A stretch of DNA of 55,142 nucleotides from contig JAJZKN010000002.1 in assembly GCA_021850865.1 (NCBI GenBank), positions 47,588 to 102,729 on the forward strand, given 5' to 3'. The stretch is from a bacterium. GTDB taxonomy: Bacteria; Patescibacteriota; Saccharimonadia; Saccharimonadales; UBA4665. Both the position numbers and the translations under genes were made by a program. Shown here in pieces: positions 22,922-32,623 of this stretch. Each line of letters starts with the position of its first letter. The first letter of the stretch is position 1. Under the pieces are notes generated by a model. It saw nothing but the letters and a program-made list of their open reading frames with translations, was not told the DNA's origin and made no database searches.

Positions 22922-25801
22922 ATGGCTAAGACTACCAAATCAAAGCAAACCAAAGCGCCGGCCAAAAGCCGAACGAAGACCAAGTTCGATACCTGGAATA
23001 ATTTAAGTCCTTACGCCAAGAGCCCCAAGGACAAAAAGACAATTATCTGGCATCGCATTAAAAACTATTGGTTTAACCGTAAGGGTGCGATCAAGCTTTT
23101 AAAGATAGCCGGCATCGGTATTGCCGGGATGTTCGTGATCATGGTGGCGCTAGTGCTTTATTTTATTCATTCAACGCCGCATATCAGCAACCTGTACGCT
23201 CAAAAGCTTGGCGGTAGCATTACTTTCTACGATCGAACAGGAAAGACCGTGCTCTGGCAAGATTACAGCGACATTAAACGGGTGCCGGTAAATTCTAATC
23301 AAATAGCCAATTACATGAAAGAGGCGACTGTCGCTATTGAGGACAAACATTTTTATACCGACAGCGGATTCAATGTTACCTCGATTATCCGGGCCGGATT
23401 GCATGACGTTCTTCATCTGGGACACGGGCTACAGGGAGCTTCGACGATTACCGAACAGGTGGCTAAACTAAATGAGGGTTGGGCTGACCCGCTGACCATT
23501 CCGGAAAAGATTAAAGAAATAATTTTAGGCGCGGAACTGTCCAGCCAGTTTACTAAATCCCAGATTCTCACAGCTTATTTGAATATTGCGCCATATGGCA
23601 ACATTGAATACGGCGTGCAGTCGGCCTCCGAAGACTATTTCCACGAACCGGCATCCAAGCTGAGTCTGGCTCAAGCTGCCTTTATGGCTGCCATTCCCCA
23701 GGCTCCGACCGTCTACTCCCCTTACAGCAGTCCGCAGTTTAATCCGGCGGCCAGCGTTAACTATTTTGACCCGAGCGCTTTACTTGCCAGACAACACTAT
23801 GTACTGGATCAAATGGTGTCGCTTAATTACATAACACCGGCGCAAGCTGCTGCCGCCAAGGCGGTAAACATACTTGGGCAAGTACAGCCCCTGACGCCGA
23901 AGTTCCAGAATGTTCAGGCCCCGTATTTTGTTTTGGCGGCTAAACAGCAACTGGAAAAACAACTGGGCACCAGAATTCTGAAAAGCGGCGCCTGGAAAGT
24001 TATCACTACGCTGAATATTGCTCAACAGAATGAAGCCCAGAACCTAGTCCAAAATAATCTCTCCAATGTAATGCTCGACGGAGCCGATGAGGAGGCGATG
24101 GTTGTCGAGAACGTGCCGACTGGCCAGGTAACCGCTCTGATCGGCGGAGTGAACTTTAATAATCCGGTCGACGGGCAGATTAATTACGCTATGATACCGA
24201 TCAACCCCGGTTCGACCTATAAGCTATACGACTACACGGCACTAATTAACGACAACAACAATGTCGGTGCCGGTAGTGTGCTTTATGACGTCCAACAGCC
24301 GCTACCCGGCTATCCATGTACCAATAAGGCGTTGCCGTTAAACGGAGGTAACTGCCTGTATGACTACGATTTTCAATATCCGGGGCCGCTGTCGCTGCGT
24401 TATGCCTTAGCCGGCTCACGCAATGTTCCGGCCGTTAAAGCGATGCTGATAAACGGCGAACAAAAGACCATTAGCTTATCGGAAAAGATGGGCTTAACCA
24501 ATGGCTATAACTGTTATGCCAATAGCGCCCAAACAATCAAGACGACCTGTTATGGTTCGGCGGCGATCGGCGAGGGTGGCTATCTTGACCTGTATCAGAA
24601 TGTCAATGGATTTGCGACCGACTCCCGGCTAGGGAACTATATACCGCAGACTTTTATTCTAAAGGTGACCAATGCTTCGGGCCAGGCTGTCTATCAATGG
24701 AAACAACCTCAACCGAGCCAAGTCGTCAAACCGGATGCCGCCTACATCATTGACAATATCCTGAGTGATCCAAACGCCAGTTATCTACCGGGAAGATGTA
24801 GCGCCACTAACTGTACGCCGATTTCCAGCTTCGGCTGGAAGTTCCAGCACACTAACGGTTGGGACGTTGCCATTAAAACCGGCACTTCCCATGGCGACGA
24901 AACCGGTCTCATGATGGGCATGACTACTCAGTATGCCGTCGGTAGTTGGGTCGGCTATCATACAGCTACCAAGCCGCTAATATCTCACTATGGCGGACTC
25001 GAGGGATTAACTGAGCCTTTAACCAGGGGGATGATAACCTACTTAACAGCCAACCAGAAACCGGTAAATTGGCAGCAGCCGGCGGGCATTAAGCGTCTCC
25101 CGGCTTTCGTCGTCAACAATCCCCCCGCACAAGTATTGGGGCATTACTACGGTTGGGTCTATCCGAGTCCTTCAACCGACCTGTATCCTTCTTGGTATAC
25201 CGGTAATCCGTCGCATAGCGGAGTAGTTATCGATAAAGTCTCCGGACTACTGGCGACCTCCTGTACGCCGCCGCTGGCCAAAGAGTACATATCATCGATT
25301 TCTGCGTTTTCGATCGACACCTTTTACAATAGCAATAATCTCAGCGGCTCAATTCCAAAGGCCAGCGATAATATACATAATTGTTCCGATGCCGGGCCGT
25401 CAATTTCGATTACCAGCGTTACCTGTGACGACGTAAACGGCAAGGACAATTGCTCAGTCAATATTACGGCCGATCGCGGGACCTATCCGTTATCCGGTGG
25501 TTCGTATATAACATCCCCGGCTGGTACCATCACCTTTATGGATAATGGACAATCGGTGGAAATCGTTGACATTCCCGCAAACACCAGTCCATATCAAACG
25601 TCCGTCCAAATTAACGGGTTACCTAACGCCAGTACGCTAACCGCCAGAATTGTCGACAGCGTCCTCTACAGTAATACTTCGGCCCCGGTGTCAATTAATA
25701 CTTCCTCGACCACCTCACCTCAACCATCGACTTCCACGCCTAGTCCCGCTCCTACCACGTCACCGACCACTACTCTACCTTTGACCAACACTAACCCGTG
25801 A
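22922..25801 (+). CDS. bifunctional class A penicillin-binding protein
   Basis: This 959-residue protein has a basic cytosolic tail, one membrane helix (about 56-82), a GT51 glycosyltransferase domain (EDKHFY with catalytic Glu near 140, GASTITEQ, LNIAPYG) and a transpeptidase domain with STYK (near 430), SRN (near 500) and KTGTS (near 652). It polymerises and crosslinks peptidoglycan outside the membrane. After 810 follow an Ig-like domain with two pairs of cysteines and a Ser/Thr/Pro-rich tail, unusual additions that may span the wall. Such CPR proteins are commonly longer than E. coli PBP1a (850). No close ribosome site; single gene. Confidence 0.95.
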   Translation: MAKTTKSKQTKAPAKSRTKTKFDTWNNLSPYAKSPKDKKTIIWHRIKNYWFNRKGAIKLLKIAGIGIAGMFVIMVALVLYFIHSTPHISNLYAQKLGGSITFYDRTGKTVLWQDYSDIKRVPVNSNQIANYMKEATVAIEDKHFYTDSGFNVTSIIRAGLHDVLHLGHGLQGASTITEQVAKLNEGWADPLTIPEKIKEIILGAELSSQFTKSQILTAYLNIAPYGNIEYGVQSASEDYFHEPASKLSLAQAAFMAAIPQAPTVYSPYSSPQFNPAASVNYFDPSALLARQHYVLDQMVSLNYITPAQAAAAKAVNILGQVQPLTPKFQNVQAPYFVLAAKQQLEKQLGTRILKSGAWKVITTLNIAQQNEAQNLVQNNLSNVMLDGADEEAMVVENVPTGQVTALIGGVNFNNPVDGQINYAMIPINPGSTYKLYDYTALINDNNNVGAGSVLYDVQQPLPGYPCTNKALPLNGGNCLYDYDFQYPGPLSLRYALAGSRNVPAVKAMLINGEQKTISLSEKMGLTNGYNCYANSAQTIKTTCYGSAAIGEGGYLDLYQNVNGFATDSRLGNYIPQTFILKVTNASGQAVYQWKQPQPSQVVKPDAAYIIDNILSDPNASYLPGRCSATNCTPISSFGWKFQHTNGWDVAIKTGTSHGDETGLMMGMTTQYAVGSWVGYHTATKPLISHYGGLEGLTEPLTRGMITYLTANQKPVNWQQPAGIKRLPAFVVNNPPAQVLGHYYGWVYPSPSTDLYPSWYTGNPSHSGVVIDKVSGLLATSCTPPLAKEYISSISAFSIDTFYNSNNLSGSIPKASDNIHNCSDAGPSISITSVTCDDVNGKDNCSVNITADRGTYPLSGGSYITSPAGTITFMDNGQSVEIVDIPANTSPYQTSVQINGLPNASTLTARIVDSVLYSNTSAPVSINTSSTTSPQPSTSTPSPAPTTSPTTTLPLTNTNP

Positions 25802-25858
25802 TTCGCTAGCCGGTTAAAACTTAAAAAATTAGTCGAAACATCAAACGCTGCCCATAGT

Positions 25859-25876
25859 CCAACCGGTCTTGGTTGG
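25859..25876 (+). terminator. short hairpin after the PBP gene
   Basis: CCAACC-GGTCTT-GGTTGG forms a 6-bp stem 57 nt after the stop. It is followed by an AT-rich stretch but no T run, so termination is only possible. Confidence 0.35.
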
Positions 25877-26084
25877 ATAAATATACCTTATGCTTGCCGG
25901 GAAAGTCTTTATTAATGTTGCCAGTCAATTCAACGAAAGGCCAGAGAATAATCCAATTGTTACTTCGCCAAAATAAACGCCAAAGTGTATAATCAGTGTT
26001 TTAGTTGACGTGCTCAACAGTCGGCCAATACAATAAACTGACTCGTCATATTAAAAACTAAAATCTCCGAAAGGGATCTTTGCC

Positions 26085-27566
26085 GTGCCTCAAGTTGTCA
26101 ATCAGCCAAAACGCGCTACCAGTCACTGGTTTATTCTAATACTTTTGGCGTTGGCTCAGTTTATGGTGGTTTTAGATATATCGATTGTCAACGTTGCCCT
26201 GCCATCGATTCAGCGGGCGTTCAGTTTGAGTAACTCCAATTTACAGTGGCTGATAACTGCGTATACTCTGGCCTTTGGTGGTTTTTTGCTACTAGGCGGT
26301 CGCACTGCCGACTATTTCGGCCGGCGCATAACCTTTTTAAGTGGCGTAAGTGTTTTCGCCTTGGCGTCACTAGCAACCGGTCTCAGTCAGTCTGGAACGA
26401 TGATAATTATCTGTCGGGCGATTCAAGGACTGGCCGCTGCCTATATGTCTCCAGCCGCTTTGTCGATTGTTCTGGTTACTTATCGAGAGGGACATGAGCG
26501 CAACGTCGCTTTAAGCGTCTGGGGAGCGGTTGCTTCCGGCGGCGCAGCAGTCGGTGTCTTATTCGGGGGTATTATTACCCAGTATCTTTCCTGGAGATGG
26601 AATTTCTTTATCAATGTACCAGTAGGATTGTTTGTGGTGATTGCGTCGCTCAAAGTATTGCATCACCACAAAAGCGAAGCCGAACGTAAAAGTCTGGATT
26701 TGCCGGGAGCCATTTCCGGCACGCTAGGACTGATGTCGCTGGTTTACGCCCTGACCGAGGCACCGACTTACGGGTGGACCAGTCTCCGGATTTTACTGTG
26801 CCTGATTGCTGCCATCTGCCTAATAATCTTCTTTGTCTTAAATGAGGCGCGCAGTAAAGCGCCGCTGATGCCTCTGAGAATATTCCGAATCCGTAACATA
26901 TCAGGGGCAGACGGGCTGATGGTCTTTTTGTCCGCCGGTCTATTCTCGGTGTTTTTCTTCACTACGCTTTATCTGCAGAATATTTTGCACTATACACCAA
27001 TTAGGACGGGTCTGGACTTTTTAGTGGTGCCGGTCTGCATAACCATCGTAGCCGTTAATATTCCCCGTCTAATAAAGGTTATCGGACATAAACCGATTCT
27101 GGTTGTCGCCCCGTTATTCGTCAGCGGCGGACTGTTCTGGCTGTCGCAGATTCCTGTTAATGGTAACTTCTGGGCGAATGTCGCACCGGGGATAATGATT
27201 ATGGGTCTGGGCATGGGCGGAATGTTTGTTTCGGTTACCATCGCCGCTACGTCCGGCGTGCCGCACCATGAAGCCGGGCTAGCTTCCGGATTGCTTAACA
27301 CGGCGCAACAAGTCGGCGGAGCGATCGGCCTGGCGGTCTTAACGGGTATTTTGGCCAGCTCCTCATCATCTTACATAAAGTCGCTTAAGCTGCATGCTGC
27401 ACCTAACGCCACACAAGTAGCCGCCGCTACCGTCCATGGCTTCCATGACGGCTATCTGGTAGCATCCACTTTTGGTTTGGCGGCGTCTTTGCTGGCTATT
27501 TTTGTGATCCGGATCCAAAAAAATAAAACCGATCCCAGTGACAAAGAAATTACCCTTGTCGCTTAA
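26085..27566 (+). CDS. MFS drug exporter, DHA2 (EmrB/QacA) family
   Basis: The 493-residue transporter has about 14 predicted membrane helices, as in DHA2 drug:H+ antiporters. Motif D1 (LDISIVNVALPSIQ) is in helix 1, motif A (GRTADYFGRR) in loop 2-3, and motif C-like GGAAVGVLFGG in helix 5. It should export amphipathic toxic compounds using the proton gradient. The start is GTG 26085 with GAAAGGGA about 9 nt upstream. The next genes (LLM oxidoreductases) follow on the same strand after 56 nt and could be co-expressed. Confidence 0.9.
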   Translation: MPQVVNQPKRATSHWFILILLALAQFMVVLDISIVNVALPSIQRAFSLSNSNLQWLITAYTLAFGGFLLLGGRTADYFGRRITFLSGVSVFALASLATGLSQSGTMIIICRAIQGLAAAYMSPAALSIVLVTYREGHERNVALSVWGAVASGGAAVGVLFGGIITQYLSWRWNFFINVPVGLFVVIASLKVLHHHKSEAERKSLDLPGAISGTLGLMSLVYALTEAPTYGWTSLRILLCLIAAICLIIFFVLNEARSKAPLMPLRIFRIRNISGADGLMVFLSAGLFSVFFFTTLYLQNILHYTPIRTGLDFLVVPVCITIVAVNIPRLIKVIGHKPILVVAPLFVSGGLFWLSQIPVNGNFWANVAPGIMIMGLGMGGMFVSVTIAATSGVPHHEAGLASGLLNTAQQVGGAIGLAVLTGILASSSSSYIKSLKLHAAPNATQVAAATVHGFHDGYLVASTFGLAASLLAIFVIRIQKNKTDPSDKEITLVA

Positions 27567-27622
27567 GTTTTGCAGTTGTCTGCCAGCTATCGATCAGGTT
27601 TAGGGCTTATAATAACTGTTAT

Positions 27623-28618
27623 ATGGCATTGATCTATTGGTTTTGTTCCGATGAACAGTTTCAACCTGAGACAATTCTCGAGCAGGCCCGGGTTATCGAA
27701 CAGTCCGGCTTTGACGGGTTAATGTTGTCTGATCATTTTCATCCCTGGGTTGATGATGTCGGTGCGTCTGGTTTCGCTTATTCCATATTCGGAGCAATCG
27801 CTGCCGTTACCTCCAAGGTCAAAATAATGAGTGCCGTAACCGCTCCACTCTTCAGGTTTCATCCGGCGGTTATCGCGCAGGCGGCTGCAACCATTGACCG
27901 CCTGAGTGGCGGCCGGTTTGAACTCGGTATCGGTACGGGGGAGAATATCAACGAAGGTCCTCTGGGATTTATGCTGCCGGCGTATGCCGAAAGACAAGCT
28001 AGGCTAAACGAGGCTTTTGAAATAATTTCCCGGTTGTTGGCCGGCGAAAAACTGGATTTTACCGGCGAGTTCTACCAAACAAAAGCCGCCAAGCTGTATA
28101 GTCCGCCGGTTCATAAAATACCGGTTTTTCTGGCTGCTGGCGGGCCTAAAACCGCGGCAGCAGTGGCAAATGGTTACGATGGTCTCATGGTCAGCGTTAA
28201 GAATCCAGAGGAAACATTAACCAAGGTCATTGAGCCGGCAAAGCAAGCGGTCAGTGCTTTAGGAGGAAACCAATTAGTAAATAGTATGAAAATTGCGGCG
28301 GTTTCCTGGTCGATTTATGCTAAAACTGACGAAGAGGCGTGGCAAGCGGCTAAATCGCAACGCGGCCTTCGGGCTCCGGGGAGAGATGAGGCAATCGATC
28401 CGCTGCAGCTGCAACAAGCCGCCGATCAATTACCGCGCGAAGATATTATTTCCCGCTATAATAGAGTTGCGAGCGTCGACGACTACCGCCAACTATATGG
28501 TCCGCTGATTAGCGAACTGCATGCAGATATCGTCGGCATTCAAACCACTTCAATTAATCAGATTGACACCATTAAACTGTTAGGCCGGGAGTTGTTGCCC
28601 GCCCTGCGTAGTCTATAA
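27623..28618 (+). CDS. F420-dependent glucose-6-phosphate dehydrogenase-like LLM oxidoreductase
   Basis: The 331-residue TIM-barrel protein of the luciferase-like family matches the FGD group by SDHFHPW (36-42) and GIGTGENINE (102-111), where FGD1 of Mycobacterium has its catalytic His, Trp and Glu. Other family marks are FRFHPAVIAQA and VPVFLAAGGPK. FGD-type enzymes oxidise a sugar phosphate or alcohol and reduce deazaflavin F420. No F420 biosynthesis gene lies in the window, so the cofactor is inferred. TATAAT at 27608-27613 lies 9 nt before the ATG, giving a very short leader. It forms a pair with the next LLM gene (13 nt gap). Confidence 0.8.
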   Translation: MALIYWFCSDEQFQPETILEQARVIEQSGFDGLMLSDHFHPWVDDVGASGFAYSIFGAIAAVTSKVKIMSAVTAPLFRFHPAVIAQAAATIDRLSGGRFELGIGTGENINEGPLGFMLPAYAERQARLNEAFEIISRLLAGEKLDFTGEFYQTKAAKLYSPPVHKIPVFLAAGGPKTAAAVANGYDGLMVSVKNPEETLTKVIEPAKQAVSALGGNQLVNSMKIAAVSWSIYAKTDEEAWQAAKSQRGLRAPGRDEAIDPLQLQQAADQLPREDIISRYNRVASVDDYRQLYGPLISELHADIVGIQTTSINQIDTIKLLGRELLPALRSL

Positions 28619-28631
28619 AAGGAGGCAAATT

Positions 28632-29513
28632 ATGAAAGTAGGACTGCAAATCAACCGGTTTGACTTTCCGGGCGGCGAGAATAAAATCGGCGAACACTTA
28701 CGCTTGATCGCACAAGCAGCCGAAGACAGCGGTTTTGATAGCTTATGGGTAATGGATCATTTTTTCCAGCTACCAGGGATCGGTGTTTATACCGACCCGA
28801 TGCTTGAAGCCTATACTGCATTGGGGTATCTGGCCGGAGTTACGACTAAAGTCAAGTTGGGCACGATGGTCACCGGCGTAATTTACCGTGAACCGGCCGT
28901 ACTAATAAACGCGGTTACGACCTTGGATGTGGTTTCTGGCGGCCGGGCATACTTCGGTATTGGCGCCGGCTGGAACGATCAGGAAGCCAAAGCATTGGGT
29001 CTGTTGGACCCACTGAGTTCAAAACGTTTTATCCGGCTAGAGGATACGCTTAAGCTGGCTCTTAAAATGTGGTCGGCGGATTTTTCGCCGTTCAAAGGCG
29101 AAATATATGACTTACCCGAACCTTATTTATCTCCACAGCCAGTCAGCCGGCCGCACCCGCCGATTTTGATTGGCGGCGGTGGCGAAGAAAAAACCTTACG
29201 TTTTGTCGCGCAGTACGCTGATGCCTGCAATTTGTTTGCACGAGATATGGAACAGCTTAAACACAAGCTGGAAGTTTTAAAAGATCACTGCGTGAAACTC
29301 GGGAGAAACTACGATGAGATCGAAAAGACCTGTCTTGCCGGCATTGATATTTCTTCGGCGGCAAATAGTAAACCCGATACGCTTAAAGCTAAACTGGACG
29401 AACTGAAGTCCTTGGGCGTCGAGCACGTCATTTATGCAAACAGCAAAGATGCTGACGTTTCCTCCTTTGATAAGTTCTCTACTATAGTTGAGTACATTCA
29501 TGATCTTCATTAG
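28632..29513 (+). CDS. F420- or FMN-dependent LLM oxidoreductase
   Basis: A 293-residue luciferase-like TIM-barrel protein: SGFDSLWVMDHFFQ near 32-45, TKVKLGTMVTGVIYREPA, GGRAYFGIGAGWN near 107, PPILIGGGGE near 176. These are typical of the F420-dependent group in which enzymes reduce or oxidise diverse substrates. AAAGGAGG directly upstream makes it the second gene of an operon with the FGD-like gene; the pair could form an F420 reduction-and-use couple. Substrate unknown. Confidence 0.8.
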   Translation: MKVGLQINRFDFPGGENKIGEHLRLIAQAAEDSGFDSLWVMDHFFQLPGIGVYTDPMLEAYTALGYLAGVTTKVKLGTMVTGVIYREPAVLINAVTTLDVVSGGRAYFGIGAGWNDQEAKALGLLDPLSSKRFIRLEDTLKLALKMWSADFSPFKGEIYDLPEPYLSPQPVSRPHPPILIGGGGEEKTLRFVAQYADACNLFARDMEQLKHKLEVLKDHCVKLGRNYDEIEKTCLAGIDISSAANSKPDTLKAKLDELKSLGVEHVIYANSKDADVSSFDKFSTIVEYIHDLH

Positions 29514-29551
29514 CTTTAACTCAGCCATACAGCAGAGTGTGTTAGAGAACG

Positions 29552-29887
29552 ATGGGTTTTAACGCCAGTTTAAAATCGTCTCAGGCGGCCGCTCAGTATT
29601 TGGAAATGCGCGGCTTTGAAATTATCGAGCTTAATTTTCGCCGTTCAAAGTTCAGAATAGATATTATCGCTAAAAATAAAGGGATAATCTGTTTCGTGTT
29701 CGTTAGGTTAATTGACTTTGCCGCGGCGCCATCCGATTGGACTACCACTAGCCAGTTGGTACACATGAAATTGGCAGCCGCCAGATGGATAGAGGAAAAC
29801 GAATATCTGGGACCGATTAACTATGATTCGATTGAAATGGACGCGGACAGCCAATCGATTATTAGCTTCAGCGAAGGTTTTATCTAA
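29552..29887 (+). CDS. YraN/UPF0102-like protein with altered nuclease site
   Basis: The 111-residue protein keeps the YraN pattern (AAQYLEMRGFEIIELNFR, then a short loop and RIDIIAKN near 35-42). Where the family has E-x-K on the next strand (FVEVK) this protein has FVFVR (48-52), so both Glu and Lys of the restriction-nuclease-like site are replaced, while the Asp (37) remains. It is probably non-catalytic or uses another residue. It starts 38 nt after the LLM pair. Confidence 0.65.
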   Translation: MGFNASLKSSQAAAQYLEMRGFEIIELNFRRSKFRIDIIAKNKGIICFVFVRLIDFAAAPSDWTTTSQLVHMKLAAARWIEENEYLGPINYDSIEMDADSQSIISFSEGFI

Positions 29888-30162
29888 GACTAACGCCGCA
29901 GCAATAAAGCAGAGAAATTCTGAACTGACCAAACCGGCAGAACAGTGCTCAAGCAGAGGTATTTTTCGAGGGCGTAATTATAAAGTGAACCGATCAAAGT
30001 TATAAAACCAAAAAGACAATAACTGCATTAGTGGCGCCTGATCTTTTTTATCGGCTTACTTACGCCAATAGCGGCCTAGGCCCTCCGGTTTATTATTTGC
30101 TCGCCTGGTCAAAAGTTATCCTGTTGCCCAATACGGGTCGTGGACGGTGAGCACGTATAGGA

Positions 30163-30191
30163 TGGACAACAGACCATCATAATGTTATAAT
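30163..30191 (+). promoter_or_regulatory. leaderless promoter of the GGDEF gene
   Basis: TGGACA (30163-30168), a 17-nt spacer and TATAAT (30186-30191) end exactly 6 nt before ATG 30198. The other 275 nt of the gene-free stretch 29888-30197 show no gene and no clear terminator. Confidence 0.75.
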
Positions 30192-30197
30192 AAAGTA

Positions 30198-30851
30198 ATG
30201 ACAGAGAGACGTAATGTTCCCGGTGATCATCTGCTACCGGTTACAATAGACATACCACCAAAGCTGGATCCGCGCGAATGGAACGAGATCGCCGGAAACC
30301 TCTTTAATGAGATCAGGGGTCAAGGATTGCCGGTTAGCTGTGGGCTAGGCGACGCCGATCGCCTGAAATGGGTGAATGACGAACTCGGGCACGCCACCGG
30401 TGACAGGTTTCTGCAAGCTATTGAAACAACTCTAGACGTTAGGCACAATAGTGCTGAACTTTTGGCTTCCGGCCGGTCCTTCGGTCGCCGGGTAGGCGGC
30501 GATGAATTCAAGCTGTTAATCGTTGCCGACAGCCAAGGCGCCGAAGCTTATAAAAAAAGAGTTCTGGCCGGAGTAACTAGTTACTTAAACTTACCGGAAA
30601 ATCGGCAAATAAAAGATATAGGAGCCGGACTTAGCCTGGGCATGGCCACCGCTAGTCCAGATGATAATGTTTCCTTCGAAGAGTTAATGCACCAAGCCGA
30701 CCAGGCGATGTATGCCGAAAAACGCAAACTGCTTGAACTGAACCGAAAGCAGCGGATCGGAGCCTTTGTTATGAATGAGGTCGGCAGGTTATTCGGAGTA
30801 TCGCCTCAGGTTTATGCCGAGCGGGTTAGAAACTTTTCAGATAAAAAATAG
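30198..30851 (+). CDS. GGDEF-domain protein (diguanylate cyclase)
   Basis: The 217-residue soluble protein is essentially one GGDEF domain. It has GDADRLKWVNDELGHATGD (51-69), the intact active motif GGDEF (100-104), GLSLGMATAS and a final ADQAMYAEKRK helix. It should make cyclic-di-GMP from GTP. There is no sensor domain, no membrane helix and no RxxD inhibitory site before the motif, so product feedback is not expected. A 30-residue C-terminal helix is added. The start codon is fixed by a leaderless promoter. No EAL or PilZ gene is nearby. Confidence 0.85.
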   Translation: MTERRNVPGDHLLPVTIDIPPKLDPREWNEIAGNLFNEIRGQGLPVSCGLGDADRLKWVNDELGHATGDRFLQAIETTLDVRHNSAELLASGRSFGRRVGGDEFKLLIVADSQGAEAYKKRVLAGVTSYLNLPENRQIKDIGAGLSLGMATASPDDNVSFEELMHQADQAMYAEKRKLLELNRKQRIGAFVMNEVGRLFGVSPQVYAERVRNFSDKK

Positions 30852-30905
30852 ACAAGCATAAGCTTTTGCGCAATAATCAGAAATAACTAACTAAAAAGCA
30901 AAGTA

Positions 30906-31676
30906 ATGACTATGCGGCGCCTAAGTAGCGGAGTTTCTTATGATGAGGGTCTGATTGAGACCGGAAAGATCGATCTAAGGCGGCTGGAACAAGAATATCA
31001 AGCCCGGCTGGGGTGGTTCCGGGCAGCATTTGCCGCGAAATTGATGATGGCTGGGATTGTTGAACCCAATGAGCCCCAGGCTAGCTGGCAAATGTTTTAC
31101 GATGAATCTCCGGACGAAGAGCCTCTACGGTTATTTTTGCCCAATCATGAGCTGGACAAAGTGCCCTGTATCAGCAACTATCTCGGCCGATTCGTATTAA
31201 TGATTCAAGACCGCCGGGGAGTGAGCGAAGGCAATAACTCAGGCGACCCGGACATAAGAATTATCAGTAATGAAATACTGCTCGATAATCAATTGGAGCC
31301 GTACTGCTTCGCTCAGGATATTCATATCGGCGCCGGCGCAGAGCTGCCCGGGTATTCAATTGGTTACTCTTCTCTGCGGAACGAAGCAAATACGACCGGC
31401 GGGACGGACCGCAAGGATAGCGCCGATAATCTGGCTGGGGCAACAAGATTTCAGTTGAATGACACCGGTCTGTCGATTCAAGAAGGCGCCCGGTCGATAT
31501 CGGGTAGTTCAAGCGATTCCCCGATAAGCTACCTCAGCGTTAATGCCGCAGCTAATGCTGAACGCCCGGAGTCGTTAATTCTGGGTCTGAGCTTACTAGA
31601 AGAGGCTAGCGAGCTGCTAGACTCGGTAATCGATCAAAACCCGGTATTTTGTTCTGATCGACTGATCGTTGACTAA
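30906..31676 (+). CDS. hypothetical soluble protein, 256 aa
   Basis: An acidic 256-residue protein, helical at residues 20-50 and mixed later, with a Ser/Gly/Asn-rich middle (160-205). No signal peptide, membrane helix or known motif. It follows the GGDEF gene after 54 nt on the same strand, so it may be a downstream partner, and it meets the minus-strand transporter gene tail to tail with no gap. Confidence 0.55.
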   Translation: MTMRRLSSGVSYDEGLIETGKIDLRRLEQEYQARLGWFRAAFAAKLMMAGIVEPNEPQASWQMFYDESPDEEPLRLFLPNHELDKVPCISNYLGRFVLMIQDRRGVSEGNNSGDPDIRIISNEILLDNQLEPYCFAQDIHIGAGAELPGYSIGYSSLRNEANTTGGTDRKDSADNLAGATRFQLNDTGLSIQEGARSISGSSSDSPISYLSVNAAANAERPESLILGLSLLEEASELLDSVIDQNPVFCSDRLIVD

Positions 31677-32597
31677 CTAAGCGGACCTAGGCTCCGTGTC
31701 TTTTAAATGTTTTAATTCAGTTTTGGTTTGTATCACTAGAGTACCGAAACCAACAACCACCACACTGAAAATGACCAGCAGCAGCGGCAAACCGACCGCA
31801 TCCAGATTATGAATCTTGATGCCGGTAGCAAGGCTGGCGCCGGCAAACAGCGGCAAGACCAAACTAAAGATGCCCCCTAGTATAAAAGCCAGACCGCCCC
31901 AGGTAAGTGTATTGCCGGCGGTTTTCAAAGCGATGCGTCTGACCGCGTCGGATTTTAGGCCGCGGCGGATGGCAATTAGCCCAAACAAACCCCCGGCCAG
32001 CATTTGCATGATCATTGTGCCGATGCCGAAAACGGCGCCCGGGATCCAGGCAAATGCCGCCGAATGGGTCGCCGGCGCTAAAACGGTGTAGATAATTAAG
32101 GCGAAGGCGCCAAAGCCCCAACCGGCAATAAAACCGTGTACCGCCGGCATCCACGGCCGCGGGTCATTGAGCCAACTTTCGGTGGGACTGTTATCTCCTT
32201 CATGGTGGGCTTTAATAAATGGCAAATCAAAATGCAGAATCGTTTTACGCTTAACGATGTACACTCCGGCTAAGGCCATCAGTAAGCCAACAATCAGGTA
32301 GATGATATTATTCAAATAGGTGATTGTATACAGCCGGCTCAGTCCCAGATAAGCAAGTTCGCTAGCAATAGCCCGCTGAAGAGCGAAAGCCAGCGAAAAG
32401 ACCATTCCGGTTTTAATACCTTTTTTCGTGGAGTAACTACCTATGGCGTAGCTGAAAGTGATCGGCCAGGTGTGCTCATCGGGCGTAATTCCGTGAACTA
32501 TGCCTAAAATCAACGCTGTAAATACAATAGTCGTCCAACCCGCCAAATGAGAGGGGTTCCATAAATTAAGTGCCAGATAATGTAGTATCACAAGCAT
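31677..32597 (-). CDS. NicO/RcnA-like metal transporter candidate
   Basis: The 306-residue protein has about seven or eight membrane helices. Helix 1-2 carries GIVHGITPDEHTWP, similar to the His-x(4-5)-Asp/Glu-His motif of NicO/NiCoT nickel-cobalt transporters, and a second His-rich loop (IKAHHEGDN) follows. It is divergent from a Fur-family regulator with a perfect operator between them, which supports a role in metal (Ni, Co, Zn or Fe) export or uptake. Family assignment is tentative; TauE-like permeases are the alternative. Confidence 0.6.
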   Translation of the reverse strand: MLVILHYLALNLWNPSHLAGWTTIVFTALILGIVHGITPDEHTWPITFSYAIGSYSTKKGIKTGMVFSLAFALQRAIASELAYLGLSRLYTITYLNNIIYLIVGLLMALAGVYIVKRKTILHFDLPFIKAHHEGDNSPTESWLNDPRPWMPAVHGFIAGWGFGAFALIIYTVLAPATHSAAFAWIPGAVFGIGTMIMQMLAGGLFGLIAIRRGLKSDAVRRIALKTAGNTLTWGGLAFILGGIFSLVLPLFAGASLATGIKIHNLDAVGLPLLLVIFSVVVVGFGTLVIQTKTELKHLKDTEPRSA

Positions 32598-32623
32598 AGT
32601 ATGATGGGCTATTTGCTATGATA

